Assembly (NCBI GenBank): GCA_016286595.1
Contig: JAEETR010000070.1
Location: 1 to 9,676, forward strand
DNA: 9,676 nucleotides
Source of the DNA: Oscillospiraceae bacterium
Lineage (GTDB): Bacteria; Bacillota; Clostridia; Oscillospirales; Oscillospiraceae
Reading direction: 5' to 3'
Shown: piece by piece, positions 1 to 7,632 of the stretch
Layout of the letters: each line of letters starts with the position of its first letter
Numbering within the stretch: position 1 is the first letter of the stretch
The notes under the pieces: generated by a model
Database searches by the model: none
The model's input: the letters and a program-made list of their open reading frames with translations, nothing else
What the model was told of the DNA's origin: nothing
Program-made: the position numbers and the translations under genes

Positions 1-3000
1 GTTGGTGAGGACGTTCTGCCAGGCAACCGGCGGAAGGCTGTCCCGGAGGGTGAAAGACACCGCCCCGTCCTCCAGCCGCCGGGTGACCGACGCCGATACG
101 CCGAACCGCCGCGGCGCGGCGGAGGGCAGGGGCACGCGTTCTGATTCCGCCGGTGCCGCGGAGAGGTCGTGACGGCCCCAGCTTACAAGGGCCCCGGTAT
201 CCTCCCCGTCGTCGACGAGGTGCACGCCTCCCCGGGCGTCAGCCGCCCGCTCTCTTCCCAGTTGTCGCAGCACCTCCGTCACGGCTCTGCGCTGAGGACT
301 TCTGTAATCGGCTGTGTCGGAAAGGAGCAGGACGAGGTCGTATTCCACGCCGTTTACGGCGAGGAACGCGTGCTCCTTCACCGCACTCACGGCCTCATCC
401 ACGCCGGTCCCCGACGGGCACCGCACCGTAAGCACCGGCAGGTCGCCGGACACACCGTGCCGCCATAGTTCCTGCTTCGGATGAGCGCCTCCGCTCCGTC
501 GGTCGAAGAGCAGGCAGGAAGCCAGCCGAAGCGCTCTGCGCATCTGAATCGCCGACAGCCCCGTCATCGCCGCTGCGGCGTCAAGGCGGCTTACGGACTG
601 CTCACGTCTTTCCGAGAGCATACGGTGCGCCGACACCACGGCCTCGTCCCGTTCCCTGGAGACGGCCATGGCGAACCGCACGCTCCCGCTGCCGCCGCTG
701 AAGGAAAGCCTCGCCTCGCAGGTCACCCGCATAAACGGCGTATGGCGTTTGTACGAGGCGCTCTCCGGCCACGTGCCCCGGCGCCGCTCGGTATTGATTT
801 CCGCGGGGGCGTCGCTGGAAAAGCACAGGTAATACTCCGGCCGCGTCCCGTCGGAGCGGCGCTTTACGATCACGTCGTTCCCCGATCGCTCCGCCTCCAA
901 TGAAAGCACGGCGAACGCGGGATGGGACTCATAGTCCTCCCTGCGCTGCAAAACCGGCGTGAAGGCGGCTATAACGCTCCATTCTCCTCCCTCCGCCGTC
1001 TCGGAGGATATCTCCACGGTACGCACCTCGCCATCCCCCGCGGGCGGCACCGTCACGGTCACCGCAGAGGTGAAGCCGGGTCCATGGGCGACTATGCGGC
1101 CCCACGAGCCGGTAAACCGGCTTGAATACCGCAGGCGTCTGTCCCAAACCGGTGCGGGAATAAGAGAGAATACCTCGTCCCCCTTCCGAAGATACAGCTC
1201 CATACCCGGCTCACCGCCGTGATCGTCACCGAAACGGGTCAGATCGATATCTCTCCACCGGGAACGGGAAGAGCCCGCGGAGGTCAGAAGAAGCCGGTAT
1301 TCCCCGGCGGACAGAGGCAGCACCCGGGGAGAAAAAGCGTCGATACGGTCAAAACTCTCGTCATACCCGGACTGCTCTGTCCGTCCCGGTTTTTCCGGTA
1401 CGTCCCGGGGAGGCTGACGCAGCACCGTCTCGCCCGTGGGCACCCTCTCCTGCAGCAGTTCCCGGTAAGCCGCCATGCGGGGGTCCGACATGAACCGTCT
1501 GGGCATGATGTCGTCACACAGCAGATTGTCGATGGCCACAAGACTCATGGCCAGATGATGGGCCATATAGGCGCGCACTATCTCGTACCTGCCGGAGGTC
1601 TGACGGTCCGGGGTAAAATCGGCGGCCTCATAAAAGCCGTACCGCCCGACCATGCCCATGGACGCCAGCCGCCGCAGGTTCCTTACCGCGGGACCGGGAG
1701 CAACGGTCAGAGCCAGGAACGTGGAGTAGGGCGACACGACTGCGTCCAGTCCCATCTTTCTCTTCAGCGCCAGGCGCTGTACGCCGTGGGCTTTGTAGCG
1801 GTAGCACAGCGACGGGTCGAAGGAATAGAAACAGCTTTCCGATATGCCCCAGGGTATGTCCCGGCGGTTTCTTCGCTGGGCGTATACGCAGAACTGGGCG
1901 CTCTCGTAAAGAAGAGAATTGCGGTAGCAGGGCATGAGCAGGTCGGGCATGAGGTATTCGAACATGGTGCCCGTCCACGAGGCCATTCCGGCAAAGCCGT
2001 CACGGCTGACCATGGCGCGGCCCAGCCGCCGCCAGTGCTTTGCGTCCACGGCGCCGGCGGCGACAGCGTAATAGCTCGTTATGCGCGCTTCACTCTCCAA
2101 AAGGTCGTACCACCCCTTCGTGGGCGCGTTTTTCCCCACGTCCCAGCCGATGGTGAAAAGTCTGCGCTTTTCGTCGAACAGCGCGGCGAAATCCATATCC
2201 TCCGCAAGTTTTTCACATCTTCCGGCCAGTTCCCCGCACCCGATCCGCCGTAACTCCTGCTTCATCACCGTAAGGCACGCGGCGAGATTTCCGCTGTCCA
2301 CGGTGGACACGTACTCCGGCTTCATGGGCTCGGCGGTACGGGTGTCGTACCAGTTATACAGATGACCCCGCCATTTCTCCAGCCGTTCCACGGCGGTTAT
2401 CGTGCCGTCGACGCGGCTGAGCAGCTCTTCCTCGCCGATTATACCCAGATCCCGGGCAGCCGCGGCGGCCAGCAGATACATGCCTATATTTGTGGGCGAC
2501 GTTCTGTGGGCGAGGACGGCGCAGGGCTCCTCCTGATAGTTGTCGGGAGGCAGGAAATTATCCTTTTCCGTGACGAATCGGGCGAAATATCCCCATATAT
2601 CCTCTGCGCACCGACGCAAAAGATCCGCGCTGCGGCGGGACACGGGGCGGCTGTCGTCGATCTCCCGGCTCATGGCGAAGGCGAAGGCCGGGACGGCGAG
2701 CCAGACAAGCCCCGCCGCGGCCCCGGCGGGGGTGACGGAGAATACCATCGTCCCCAGACCCGCGGCGGCGCAGGCGCACAGTTTTATATAGTTTGCCCCC
2801 ACGGTGTTGGAAAATCTGCGCTCCGACTCGGAGGCCGTGACCCATGCCAGCATATGACGATGGGTTATGAGCATGCGGTAAAGCGCCGTGACGATGGCGG
2901 AGAGCTGGGTCCACGCCTCCTGCGGCAGCAGCATTAGGCGCACCAGAGTGCGCATAAGGGTGCCGGGCAGGCCGGTTATGATCGTGGAGTGGTAACGCTT

Positions 3001-5193
3001 TTCCCCGCCGCGCTCACGGTTAAGAAGCACTCCCGCGGAGGTGATGAGAAGCTCCGACAGCGCCGACACGACGGCCACCGCGCCCGTTACGGCAAACACC
3101 CTGCCGGATATGGTCACGCTTATCAGAAGCGACAGCATCGTGAACACCGGCACCAGACTGCGGCGGAGGTTATCGAATATTTTCCACCTGTCAAGAAGCC
3201 GCAGGGGCGACGGCACCTTCTCGTTACTGCCGTTTCTCACTGTGGAGAACAGCCAGGGTACATTCTGCCAGTCGCCTCTCGTCCAGCGGTTCAGGCGGGA
3301 ATAATACGACGTGACCTTATAGGGGAAGCCGTCCGTCAGTTCCACGTCGCTCATGAATCCGCAGCGCATATACGCCCCCTCCAGCAGGTCGTGGGAGAGG
3401 ACGCGGTTGTCGGGGAACGCCCCGTCCAGCACCTCGGCGCAGGCGGGAACGTTCATAATGCCCTTGCCGGAGAAGCTGCCCAGGTCGAAAAGGTCCTGAT
3501 ACACGTCGGACACGGCGTTGCCGTAGGGGTCCACGCCTCCGGCTCCGGCAAATATCCTGGCGAAATCCGATCTGTTGGCGGCGGTCAGGTCCACGGCCAT
3601 CCGGGGCTGGATTATGCCGTGTCCCGCCGTGACGCACCGGCGCGTCCCGTCAATGACCGGCACGTTCAGGGGGTGCATCGCGGCGCCGATGAGCTGGGAG
3701 GCCGTCCCGGCGGTAAGCCTCGTGTCCGCGTCCAGCGCGATGATAAAATTCGTGCCCTCCAGCGCTCTTTCATCGCCGGACAACACCTTCAGCGTTGTTC
3801 TGCGGCCAGTGAGCAGCCGGATCAGTTCCAGGATGGCGCCCCGCTTTCGTTCTCGGCCCATCCACACGCCGTCGCTGCGGCTCAGCTCTCTGTCCCTGAG
3901 AAGAAGGAAAAAGCCTCCGCCGTACTTCCCGTTGAGCTCGTCGAAGGCGGTCTTCACCGCCGCCACGCACTCCTCGTCGCTGTCGGCCTGCCGCTGCGTA
4001 TGCTCGGGCAGGTCTGCGAGGAGGGCGTATCTCACGTTCTCCCCGGCCGAGACGTTGGCAAAACGGTACTCCTCCAGATATCTGGCATACTTCCCCGGCT
4101 GGTCCTTCGGGCTGAGCAGCGCGGATATGACGCACAGCGTTCTTCCCGCCTCCGGCACGCCTTTTGAAAAGTCCATACGCGGCAGCTTTTTAGGCTTTAC
4201 AAGCCGCGCTGCGCCATAGTCGATGAGATTTTTGACCGTCTCTGATATGGGGAAAAGCAGCAGCGTTGCCGCGGGAAGCGATCTCAGAACCACGCCGATA
4301 AACGCCGCCGCCGTCAGGGACGTGACGGCGACGGCGGCGATATAAGCCGCCCCCGACGGCTCTGTGCGGGGTCTGTCCATCGGCCGTGTGAAGATGAAAT
4401 ATCCCACGTGCTTTTCCCCGCCCCGCTCCGACAGCTGAAGAATCCTGGCGGCGGCGTCCTGCTCCGTCATGCCCTTCCCGGCGGCGATGCGGGCCACTTC
4501 CCGGCGGTAATCCATCTTCGTCTCCTCGTCCATAAGAGGATATATGCGGGCGGGGTCCCGGGACAGTATCCGCTCCACCCTGTTTACCCGGGAGAGGAGG
4601 TCCGACGCGTCGTACTCGCCCAGAAACCGCAGGGACGTGAAAATATTTTCCATCAGCATGGGCATGTCGTCCCGGTGGAAGCCGGTGCCGCCCCGCCACA
4701 GTTCCGCCAGGAACGCGACGAGCTCCCCTTTCAGCACAGGGATGAATACGGCCAGCTCCCGCTCCGAAAAGGGACTCACGTCCTGATACGCGTCCAGGAA
4801 AAGCTCCAGCCGTTCCTCCGTGACCTCACCCAGCCCCGCGCACAGAAACGCCCGGGCGGCGCCGGAGACGACGGCGGTCCTCTCCCCCTCTATGCAGGGC
4901 ATGGGCCGGGTCCGTCGAAGTCTTGACGCGGCGTCGCCGCCTTCCCGCTGGGCGATATACCAGTTGTCCCCCAGCCACTCCAGGGCTCTGTTCTCCGTGG
5001 CCCCGGCGTCCGTTCTCCCGGTGCCGCGCTTTACCGCGGTGTTGATCTCATCGACGGACTTCGATATCCTTTCGGCCACGGTCCTGCCCCGAACGGCGCC
5101 CCTGACACGCGTGGTCATGGCCACGTTTCTGGCGTACCTTTTAAGATTTTCAGTACTTACGTATAATCCCGTATCTGCGCCCGGTATCATCAT
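1..5193 (-). CDS. ndvB: cyclic beta-1,2-glucan synthase (NdvB/Cgs type), 3' end beyond window
   Basis: Inner-membrane enzyme family that polymerises glucose from UDP-glucose into beta-1,2-glucan and cyclises it. 1,731 codons without a stop are visible; family members are about 2,800 aa, so the C-terminal ~40% is missing. Seen in order: N-terminal helical region ending in HVGYFIF (262-268); membrane stretch ~282-325; GT84 domain with WMGRERKR (444-451), DAD (488-490), SHD (600-602) and RLNRWTRGDWQ (633-643, an R-x-x-RW form of QxxRW); membrane stretches ~679-727 and ~804-840; glucoamylase-like/GH189-type cyclisation domain with SPTNIG (899-904), GHLYNWYDT (943-951), VDSGN (965-969), WGISES (1115-1120) and YMAHH (1209-1213); then the GH94 N-terminal sandwich and LWRHGVSGDLP (1576-1586). 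Start: tandem ATGs at 5193 and 5190 behind a weak AAGG/AGGT. In-frame ATGs at 5235 and 5244 are possible alternatives. Divergent from ylxM. Family assignment is secure; the cyclic nature of the product is inferred. Confidence 0.93.
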   Translation of the reverse strand, partial: MMIPGADTGLYVSTENLKRYARNVAMTTRVRGAVRGRTVAERISKSVDEINTAVKRGTGRTDAGATENRALEWLGDNWYIAQREGGDAASRLRRTRPMPCIEGERTAVVSGAARAFLCAGLGEVTEERLELFLDAYQDVSPFSERELAVFIPVLKGELVAFLAELWRGGTGFHRDDMPMLMENIFTSLRFLGEYDASDLLSRVNRVERILSRDPARIYPLMDEETKMDYRREVARIAAGKGMTEQDAAARILQLSERGGEKHVGYFIFTRPMDRPRTEPSGAAYIAAVAVTSLTAAAFIGVVLRSLPAATLLLFPISETVKNLIDYGAARLVKPKKLPRMDFSKGVPEAGRTLCVISALLSPKDQPGKYARYLEEYRFANVSAGENVRYALLADLPEHTQRQADSDEECVAAVKTAFDELNGKYGGGFFLLLRDRELSRSDGVWMGRERKRGAILELIRLLTGRRTTLKVLSGDERALEGTNFIIALDADTRLTAGTASQLIGAAMHPLNVPVIDGTRRCVTAGHGIIQPRMAVDLTAANRSDFARIFAGAGGVDPYGNAVSDVYQDLFDLGSFSGKGIMNVPACAEVLDGAFPDNRVLSHDLLEGAYMRCGFMSDVELTDGFPYKVTSYYSRLNRWTRGDWQNVPWLFSTVRNGSNEKVPSPLRLLDRWKIFDNLRRSLVPVFTMLSLLISVTISGRVFAVTGAVAVVSALSELLITSAGVLLNRERGGEKRYHSTIITGLPGTLMRTLVRLMLLPQEAWTQLSAIVTALYRMLITHRHMLAWVTASESERRFSNTVGANYIKLCACAAAGLGTMVFSVTPAGAAAGLVWLAVPAFAFAMSREIDDSRPVSRRSADLLRRCAEDIWGYFARFVTEKDNFLPPDNYQEEPCAVLAHRTSPTNIGMYLLAAAAARDLGIIGEEELLSRVDGTITAVERLEKWRGHLYNWYDTRTAEPMKPEYVSTVDSGNLAACLTVMKQELRRIGCGELAGRCEKLAEDMDFAALFDEKRRLFTIGWDVGKNAPTKGWYDLLESEARITSYYAVAAGAVDAKHWRRLGRAMVSRDGFAGMASWTGTMFEYLMPDLLMPCYRNSLLYESAQFCVYAQRRNRRDIPWGISESCFYSFDPSLCYRYKAHGVQRLALKRKMGLDAVVSPYSTFLALTVAPGPAVRNLRRLASMGMVGRYGFYEAADFTPDRQTSGRYEIVRAYMAHHLAMSLVAIDNLLCDDIMPRRFMSDPRMAAYRELLQERVPTGETVLRQPPRDVPEKPGRTEQSGYDESFDRIDAFSPRVLPLSAGEYRLLLTSAGSSRSRWRDIDLTRFGDDHGGEPGMELYLRKGDEVFSLIPAPVWDRRLRYSSRFTGSWGRIVAHGPGFTSAVTVTVPPAGDGEVRTVEISSETAEGGEWSVIAAFTPVLQRREDYESHPAFAVLSLEAERSGNDVIVKRRSDGTRPEYYLCFSSDAPAEINTERRRGTWPESASYKRHTPFMRVTCEARLSFSGGSGSVRFAMAVSRERDEAVVSAHRMLSERREQSVSRLDAAAAMTGLSAIQMRRALRLASCLLFDRRSGGAHPKQELWRHGVSGDLPVLTVRCPSGTGVDEAVSAVKEHAFLAVNGVEYDLVLLLSDTADYRSPQRRAVTEVLRQLGRERAADARGGVHLVDDGEDTGALVSWGRHDLSAAPAESERVPLPSAAPRRFGVSASVTRRLEDGAVSFTLRDSLPPVAWQNVLTN

Positions 5194-5217
5194 ATTACCT
5201 GCCTTGAATCGGTGATT

Positions 5218-5234
5218 TGCACCGGCTCGGTGCA
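5218..5234. promoter_or_regulatory. short perfect hairpin upstream of the glucan synthase gene
   Basis: Seen directly: arms TGCACCG and CGGTGCA around a 3-nt loop (GCT), centred about 33 bp upstream of the glucan synthase ATG. It could be a small operator or a 5'-leader structure in that gene's mRNA. No T-run follows it on the minus strand. On the plus strand a run of six T lies about 10 bp away, with no gene upstream to terminate. I could not find a convincing -35/-10 pair for the leftward gene: TTGTCA and GATAAT are present near 5279-5256 but only 13 bp apart. Confidence 0.45.
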
Positions 5235-5272
5235 TACAAGTCATTTTTTCCGGAATTATCCGCAAATATTCC

Positions 5273-5301
5273 TTGACAACGGCGTGGGTGTAAAGTATAA
5301 T
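5273..5301 (+). promoter_or_regulatory. consensus sigma-A promoter of the ylxM-ffh operon
   Basis: TTGACA at 5273-5278 and TATAAT at 5296-5301 are separated by exactly 17 bp, which is a perfect match to the vegetative sigma consensus. Transcription should start near 5308. That leaves a leader of about 35 nt that ends in the AGGAGGTG ribosome binding site (5332-5339) of ylxM. The -10 box lies inside the first of two inverted repeats, so access may be controlled. Confidence 0.88.
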
Positions 5302-5330
5302 CCCTTTACGTAAAGCGAACTTGCTTTACA
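5289..5330. repeat. two abutting 20-bp inverted repeats over the -10 box and transcription start
   Basis: Unit 1 (5290-5309) and unit 2 (5310-5329) each read GTAAAG, 8 nt, CTTTAC and abut with no gap. The spacers differ: TATAATCC in unit 1, which holds the -10 box, and CGAACTTG in unit 2. An outer T (5289) and A (5330) extend the symmetry. The junction forms the perfect palindrome CTTTACGTAAAG (5304-5315). Unit 2 starts about where the mRNA should start, so it could also fold as a hairpin at the extreme 5' end. Whether this is a protein operator or an RNA structure cannot be told from sequence alone. Confidence 0.8.
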
Positions 5331-5343
5331 CAGGAGGTGTCCC

Positions 5344-5697
5344 ATGGCCGAAAAGACGGTGGAAATGACGCTGCTGTTCGATTTCTTCGGCGACCTCCTG
5401 TCGGAGCGCCAGCGGGAGTACTTCGACCTGTACTACAACGACGATCTCTCCCTTTCCGAGATCGCCGACATGATGGGCATCTCCCGTCAGGGCGTGAGAG
5501 ACGTGATCAACCGGGCCCAGAGCACCCTTGAAGAGTACGAGGATAAGACCGGCGTCGTGGCCAGATTCGTGGCCATGCGGGGCGATATCGCAGCCCTGCG
5601 GAAGACCGCGGACGAGCTGCAGCGGATCGCCTCTACGGACCGCCAGAGGGAGCTGGCCTCCCTCATATCCTCCGGACTGGGCAAGCTGGAGGGATAG
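5344..5697 (+). CDS. ylxM: YlxM/p13-family putative helix-turn-helix SRP-associated protein
   Basis: 117-aa protein of the YlxM family, which is encoded next to ffh in many Firmicutes. The family has been linked to the signal recognition particle, where YlxM homologues can bind SRP RNA and affect GTPase activity. Residues 35-57 (LSLSEIADMMGISRQGVRDVINR) form a clear sigma-70-region-4-like helix-turn-helix, followed by a charged helical C-terminus. The ATG sits 6 nt after a full AGGAGG (5332-5337). It is the first gene of the operon, directly behind the consensus promoter and the tandem inverted repeats. Its stop codon lies 8 bp before the ffh start and overlaps the ffh ribosome binding site (AGGAG, 5696-5700), which suggests translational coupling. 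Length and N-terminal motif (EKTVEMTLLFDF) are typical. Confidence 0.93.
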   Translation: MAEKTVEMTLLFDFFGDLLSERQREYFDLYYNDDLSLSEIADMMGISRQGVRDVINRAQSTLEEYEDKTGVVARFVAMRGDIAALRKTADELQRIASTDRQRELASLISSGLGKLEG

Positions 5698-5705
5698 GAG
5701 CACAG

Positions 5706-7058
5706 ATGGCATTTGAATCTCTAACCGAAAAACTGTCCGCCTCCTTCAAAAAGCTGCGGGGCAAGGGCCGTCTCAGTCAGGCCGATATAAAGGCCGCCAT
5801 GCGGGAGGTCCGAATGGCCCTTCTGGAGGCCGACGTCAGCTACAAGGTGGTCAAGGACTTCATTGCCGCCGTCAGCGAGCGCGCCATGGGCGCGGACGTG
5901 CTGGAGAGCCTCACCCCCGCCCAGATGGTGATAAAGATAGTCAACGAGGAGCTTATCGCCCTTATGGGCGGCAGCGAGTCCAGACTTACGGTAAACTCCA
6001 AGGGCCCCACCGTCGTGATGATGGTCGGCCTGCAGGGCTCAGGCAAGACCACCTCCTCCGCAAAGATAGCGGGTCTGCAGAGAAAGCAGTTCTCCCGCCG
6101 TCCCCTGCTGGTGGCCTGCGACATATACCGTCCCGCCGCCATAAAGCAGCTGGAAACGGTGGGCGCTCAGCTCGATATCCCAGTTTTTCAGATGGGCACC
6201 GCCGACCCGGTGGATATCGCCAGGGCCGCTCTTGCCCACGCCAAACAGCACGGCAACGACCTTGTCATCCTCGATACCGCCGGCCGTCTCCATATAGACG
6301 AGGAGCTGATGGACGAGCTCAAGCGCGTCAAGGCAGCCATGGAACCCAGTGAGATACTGCTGGTGGTGGACGCCATGACCGGTCAGGACGCGGTGAACGC
6401 GGCCTCCGCCTTTGACGAGGCGCTGGGCATCACCGGCGTGGTGCTGACAAAACTGGACGGCGACGCCCGCGGCGGCGCCGCGCTGTCGGTAAAGGCCGTA
6501 ACCGGAAAGCCCATCAAATTCGCCTGCACCGGCGAAAAGCTCGACGCCATAGAGCCCTTCCACCCCGACAGGATGGCGTCACGCATACTGGGCATGGGCG
6601 ACGTGCTCACCCTCATCGAGAAGGCCCAGGAGAGTTTCGACGAGAAGAAGGCGCTGGAGCTGGCGGAGAAGATGAAGAAAAACCGCTTCACCCTCTCCGA
6701 TTACTACGACCAGCTCACTCAGCTCAAGTCCATGGGCTCCCTGCAGGATATCGCGGGCATGATTCCCGGAATGGACGCCAAAGCCCTGGCCGGAGCGAAG
6801 ATAGACGAGAAGGCCATGGCTCACACCGAGGCCATCATCCTGTCCATGACGCCGGAGGAACGGGAGAACCCCTCCATCATCAACGCCAGCCGCAAGCGGC
6901 GCATCGCCGCGGGCTGCGGTCTGGAGATCGTGGACGTGAACCGTCTTCTCAAGCAGTACGACATGATGCGCCAGATGTCCCGGCAGCTGGCCAGGGGCAA
7001 GATGCCCGCCATGTTCGGCGGAGGCGGCAGAGGCCGCCGGGGCCCCTTCGGGTTCTGA
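5706..7058 (+). CDS. ffh: signal recognition particle protein Ffh (SRP54), GTPase
   Basis: 450-aa GTPase that binds SRP RNA and signal peptides of nascent membrane proteins and docks on FtsY. Seen in order: helical N domain (~1-95, including ALLEADVSYKVVKDF); G domain with the P-loop GLQGSGKTT (108-116), DIYRPAAIKQL (139-149), DTAGR (190-194) and TKLDGDARGG (248-257); methionine-rich M domain from ~297 with the RNA-binding segment SRKRRIAAG (395-403) and the MMRQMSRQL helix (420-428). A Gly/Arg-rich tail ends the protein. All GTPase motifs are intact and the length is normal. AGGAG ends 5 nt before the ATG. The SRP RNA gene is not in this window. Confidence 0.98.
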   Translation: MAFESLTEKLSASFKKLRGKGRLSQADIKAAMREVRMALLEADVSYKVVKDFIAAVSERAMGADVLESLTPAQMVIKIVNEELIALMGGSESRLTVNSKGPTVVMMVGLQGSGKTTSSAKIAGLQRKQFSRRPLLVACDIYRPAAIKQLETVGAQLDIPVFQMGTADPVDIARAALAHAKQHGNDLVILDTAGRLHIDEELMDELKRVKAAMEPSEILLVVDAMTGQDAVNAASAFDEALGITGVVLTKLDGDARGGAALSVKAVTGKPIKFACTGEKLDAIEPFHPDRMASRILGMGDVLTLIEKAQESFDEKKALELAEKMKKNRFTLSDYYDQLTQLKSMGSLQDIAGMIPGMDAKALAGAKIDEKAMAHTEAIILSMTPEERENPSIINASRKRRIAAGCGLEIVDVNRLLKQYDMMRQMSRQLARGKMPAMFGGGGRGRRGPFGF

Positions 7059-7068
7059 CAGACAATTC

Positions 7069-7098
7069 AGCTTAATCCCGTAAAACGACAATTAAGCT
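7069..7098. repeat. 8-bp inverted repeat in the ffh-rpsP gap
   Basis: AGCTTAAT (7069-7076) and ATTAAGCT (7091-7098) are perfect complements with a 14-nt loop, placed 11 bp after the ffh stop. The arms are AT-rich and no T-run follows, so it is a poor intrinsic terminator. It may be an operator or a weak mRNA structure. The whole 82-bp gap is noticeably more AT-rich than its flanks. Confidence 0.45.
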
Positions 7099-7102
7099 TG
7101 AT

Positions 7103-7111
7103 TGATATAAC
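7103..7111 (+). promoter_or_regulatory. possible extended -10 promoter before rpsP
   Basis: TGATATAAC fits an extended -10 element (TG-N-TATAAC) in the AT-rich gap. No good -35 hexamer lies 16-18 bp upstream. A start about 7 bp downstream would give a leader of roughly 20 nt carrying the rpsP ribosome binding site. This would allow ribosomal protein synthesis to be uncoupled from ffh. It is a weak call based only on motif and position. Confidence 0.33.
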
Positions 7112-7140
7112 AAAGAAATGATATTTTGGAGGAAAGAAAA

Positions 7141-7380
7141 ATGGTCAAAATCAGACTGCGCAGAATGGGCGCCAAGAAGAATCCCTTTTACAGAATAGTC
7201 GTCGCCGACTCCCGTTTCCCCAGAGACGGCAGATTCATCGAGGAGATAGGCACCTACAACCCCCTCACCGAGCCCTCGGAGCTTAAGGTCGACGCCGACC
7301 GCGTCAAGTACTGGCTCGCCAGCGGCGCTCAGCCCACCGACACCGTTAAGACTCTGCTTAAGAAAGCCGAAGTCATCTGA
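7141..7380 (+). CDS. rpsP: 30S ribosomal protein bS16
   Basis: 79-aa ribosomal protein that binds 16S rRNA and supports early 30S assembly. The N-terminus MVKIRLRRMGAKKNPFYRIV and the later RFIEEIGTYNPL (residues ~36-47) are hallmark bS16 sequence, and the length is typical. The ATG at 7141 is the right start: a strong GGAGGAAA (7128-7135) lies 8 nt before it. An in-frame TTG at 7126 would put that ribosome binding site inside the gene. It follows ffh after an 82-bp AT-rich gap and precedes khpA by 15 bp, the usual Firmicute order. Confidence 0.97.
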   Translation: MVKIRLRRMGAKKNPFYRIVVADSRFPRDGRFIEEIGTYNPLTEPSELKVDADRVKYWLASGAQPTDTVKTLLKKAEVI

Positions 7381-7395
7381 TCAAAGGTCGCTTGT

Positions 7396-7626
7396 ATGAG
7401 ACAGTTGCTGCTGTACATCGCGCAGAATCTTGTGGATAATCCGGACGAGGTCACCGTGACCGAGAAGGACGGGGACGACGGCATCGTTTTCGAGCTGCGG
7501 GTCGCCTCCAACGATATGGGCAAGGTCATCGGCCGTCACGGCAAGATCGCCAAGGAGATCCGCACCCTTATGCGCTCTGTGGCGCAGAAGCAGGGCAAGA
7601 AGATTTCTGTGGAGATCGTGGAATGA
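7396..7626 (+). CDS. khpA: KH-domain RNA-binding protein KhpA (YlqC)
   Basis: 76-aa single-KH-domain protein. The nucleic-acid-binding GxxG loop is seen as GRHG at residues 46-49 within MGKVIGRHGKIAKEIRTLM. In Firmicutes KhpA partners with the Jag/KhpB protein in post-transcriptional control linked to cell elongation and division; that role here is inferred from the family. Its place between rpsP and rimM is the conserved one. The ribosome binding site is weak (AAAGGT, 7383-7388), and the start is 15 bp after the rpsP stop, so translation may depend partly on ribosomes leaving rpsP. A terminator-like hairpin follows within 10 bp of its stop. Confidence 0.95.
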   Translation: MRQLLLYIAQNLVDNPDEVTVTEKDGDDGIVFELRVASNDMGKVIGRHGKIAKEIRTLMRSVAQKQGKKISVEIVE

Positions 7627-7632
7627 GAAAAC

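Noticed and set aside
1219..2253. Long open frame on the plus strand (344 codons)
   Set aside because: It is codon-for-codon antisense to the glucan synthase gene. It has a low-complexity GC-rich composition, no recognisable domain and no ribosome binding site; it is a GC shadow.
2989..4167. Long open frame on the plus strand (392 codons)
   Set aside because: Antisense to the GT84 region, whose motifs (DAD, SHD, RLNRW) are unmistakable on the minus strand. The open frame results from the GC-rich third positions of the real gene.
5302..5343. Riboswitch or long leader regulator before ylxM
   Set aside because: The expected leader is only about 35 nt, enough for one small hairpin and the ribosome binding site but not for a riboswitch.
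6039..6563. Minus-strand open frames within ffh
   Set aside because: Shadows of the G domain of Ffh; no ribosome binding site or recognisable protein.
7023..7038. GGCGGC/GCCGCC hairpin at the end of ffh
   Set aside because: It lies within codons of the Gly/Arg-rich tail, with no T-run after it; composition explains it.
7126..7140. Upstream TTG start adding five residues to bS16
   Set aside because: The GGAGG ribosome binding site falls inside this extension, and bS16 proteins begin at MVKIRL; ATG 7141 is better.
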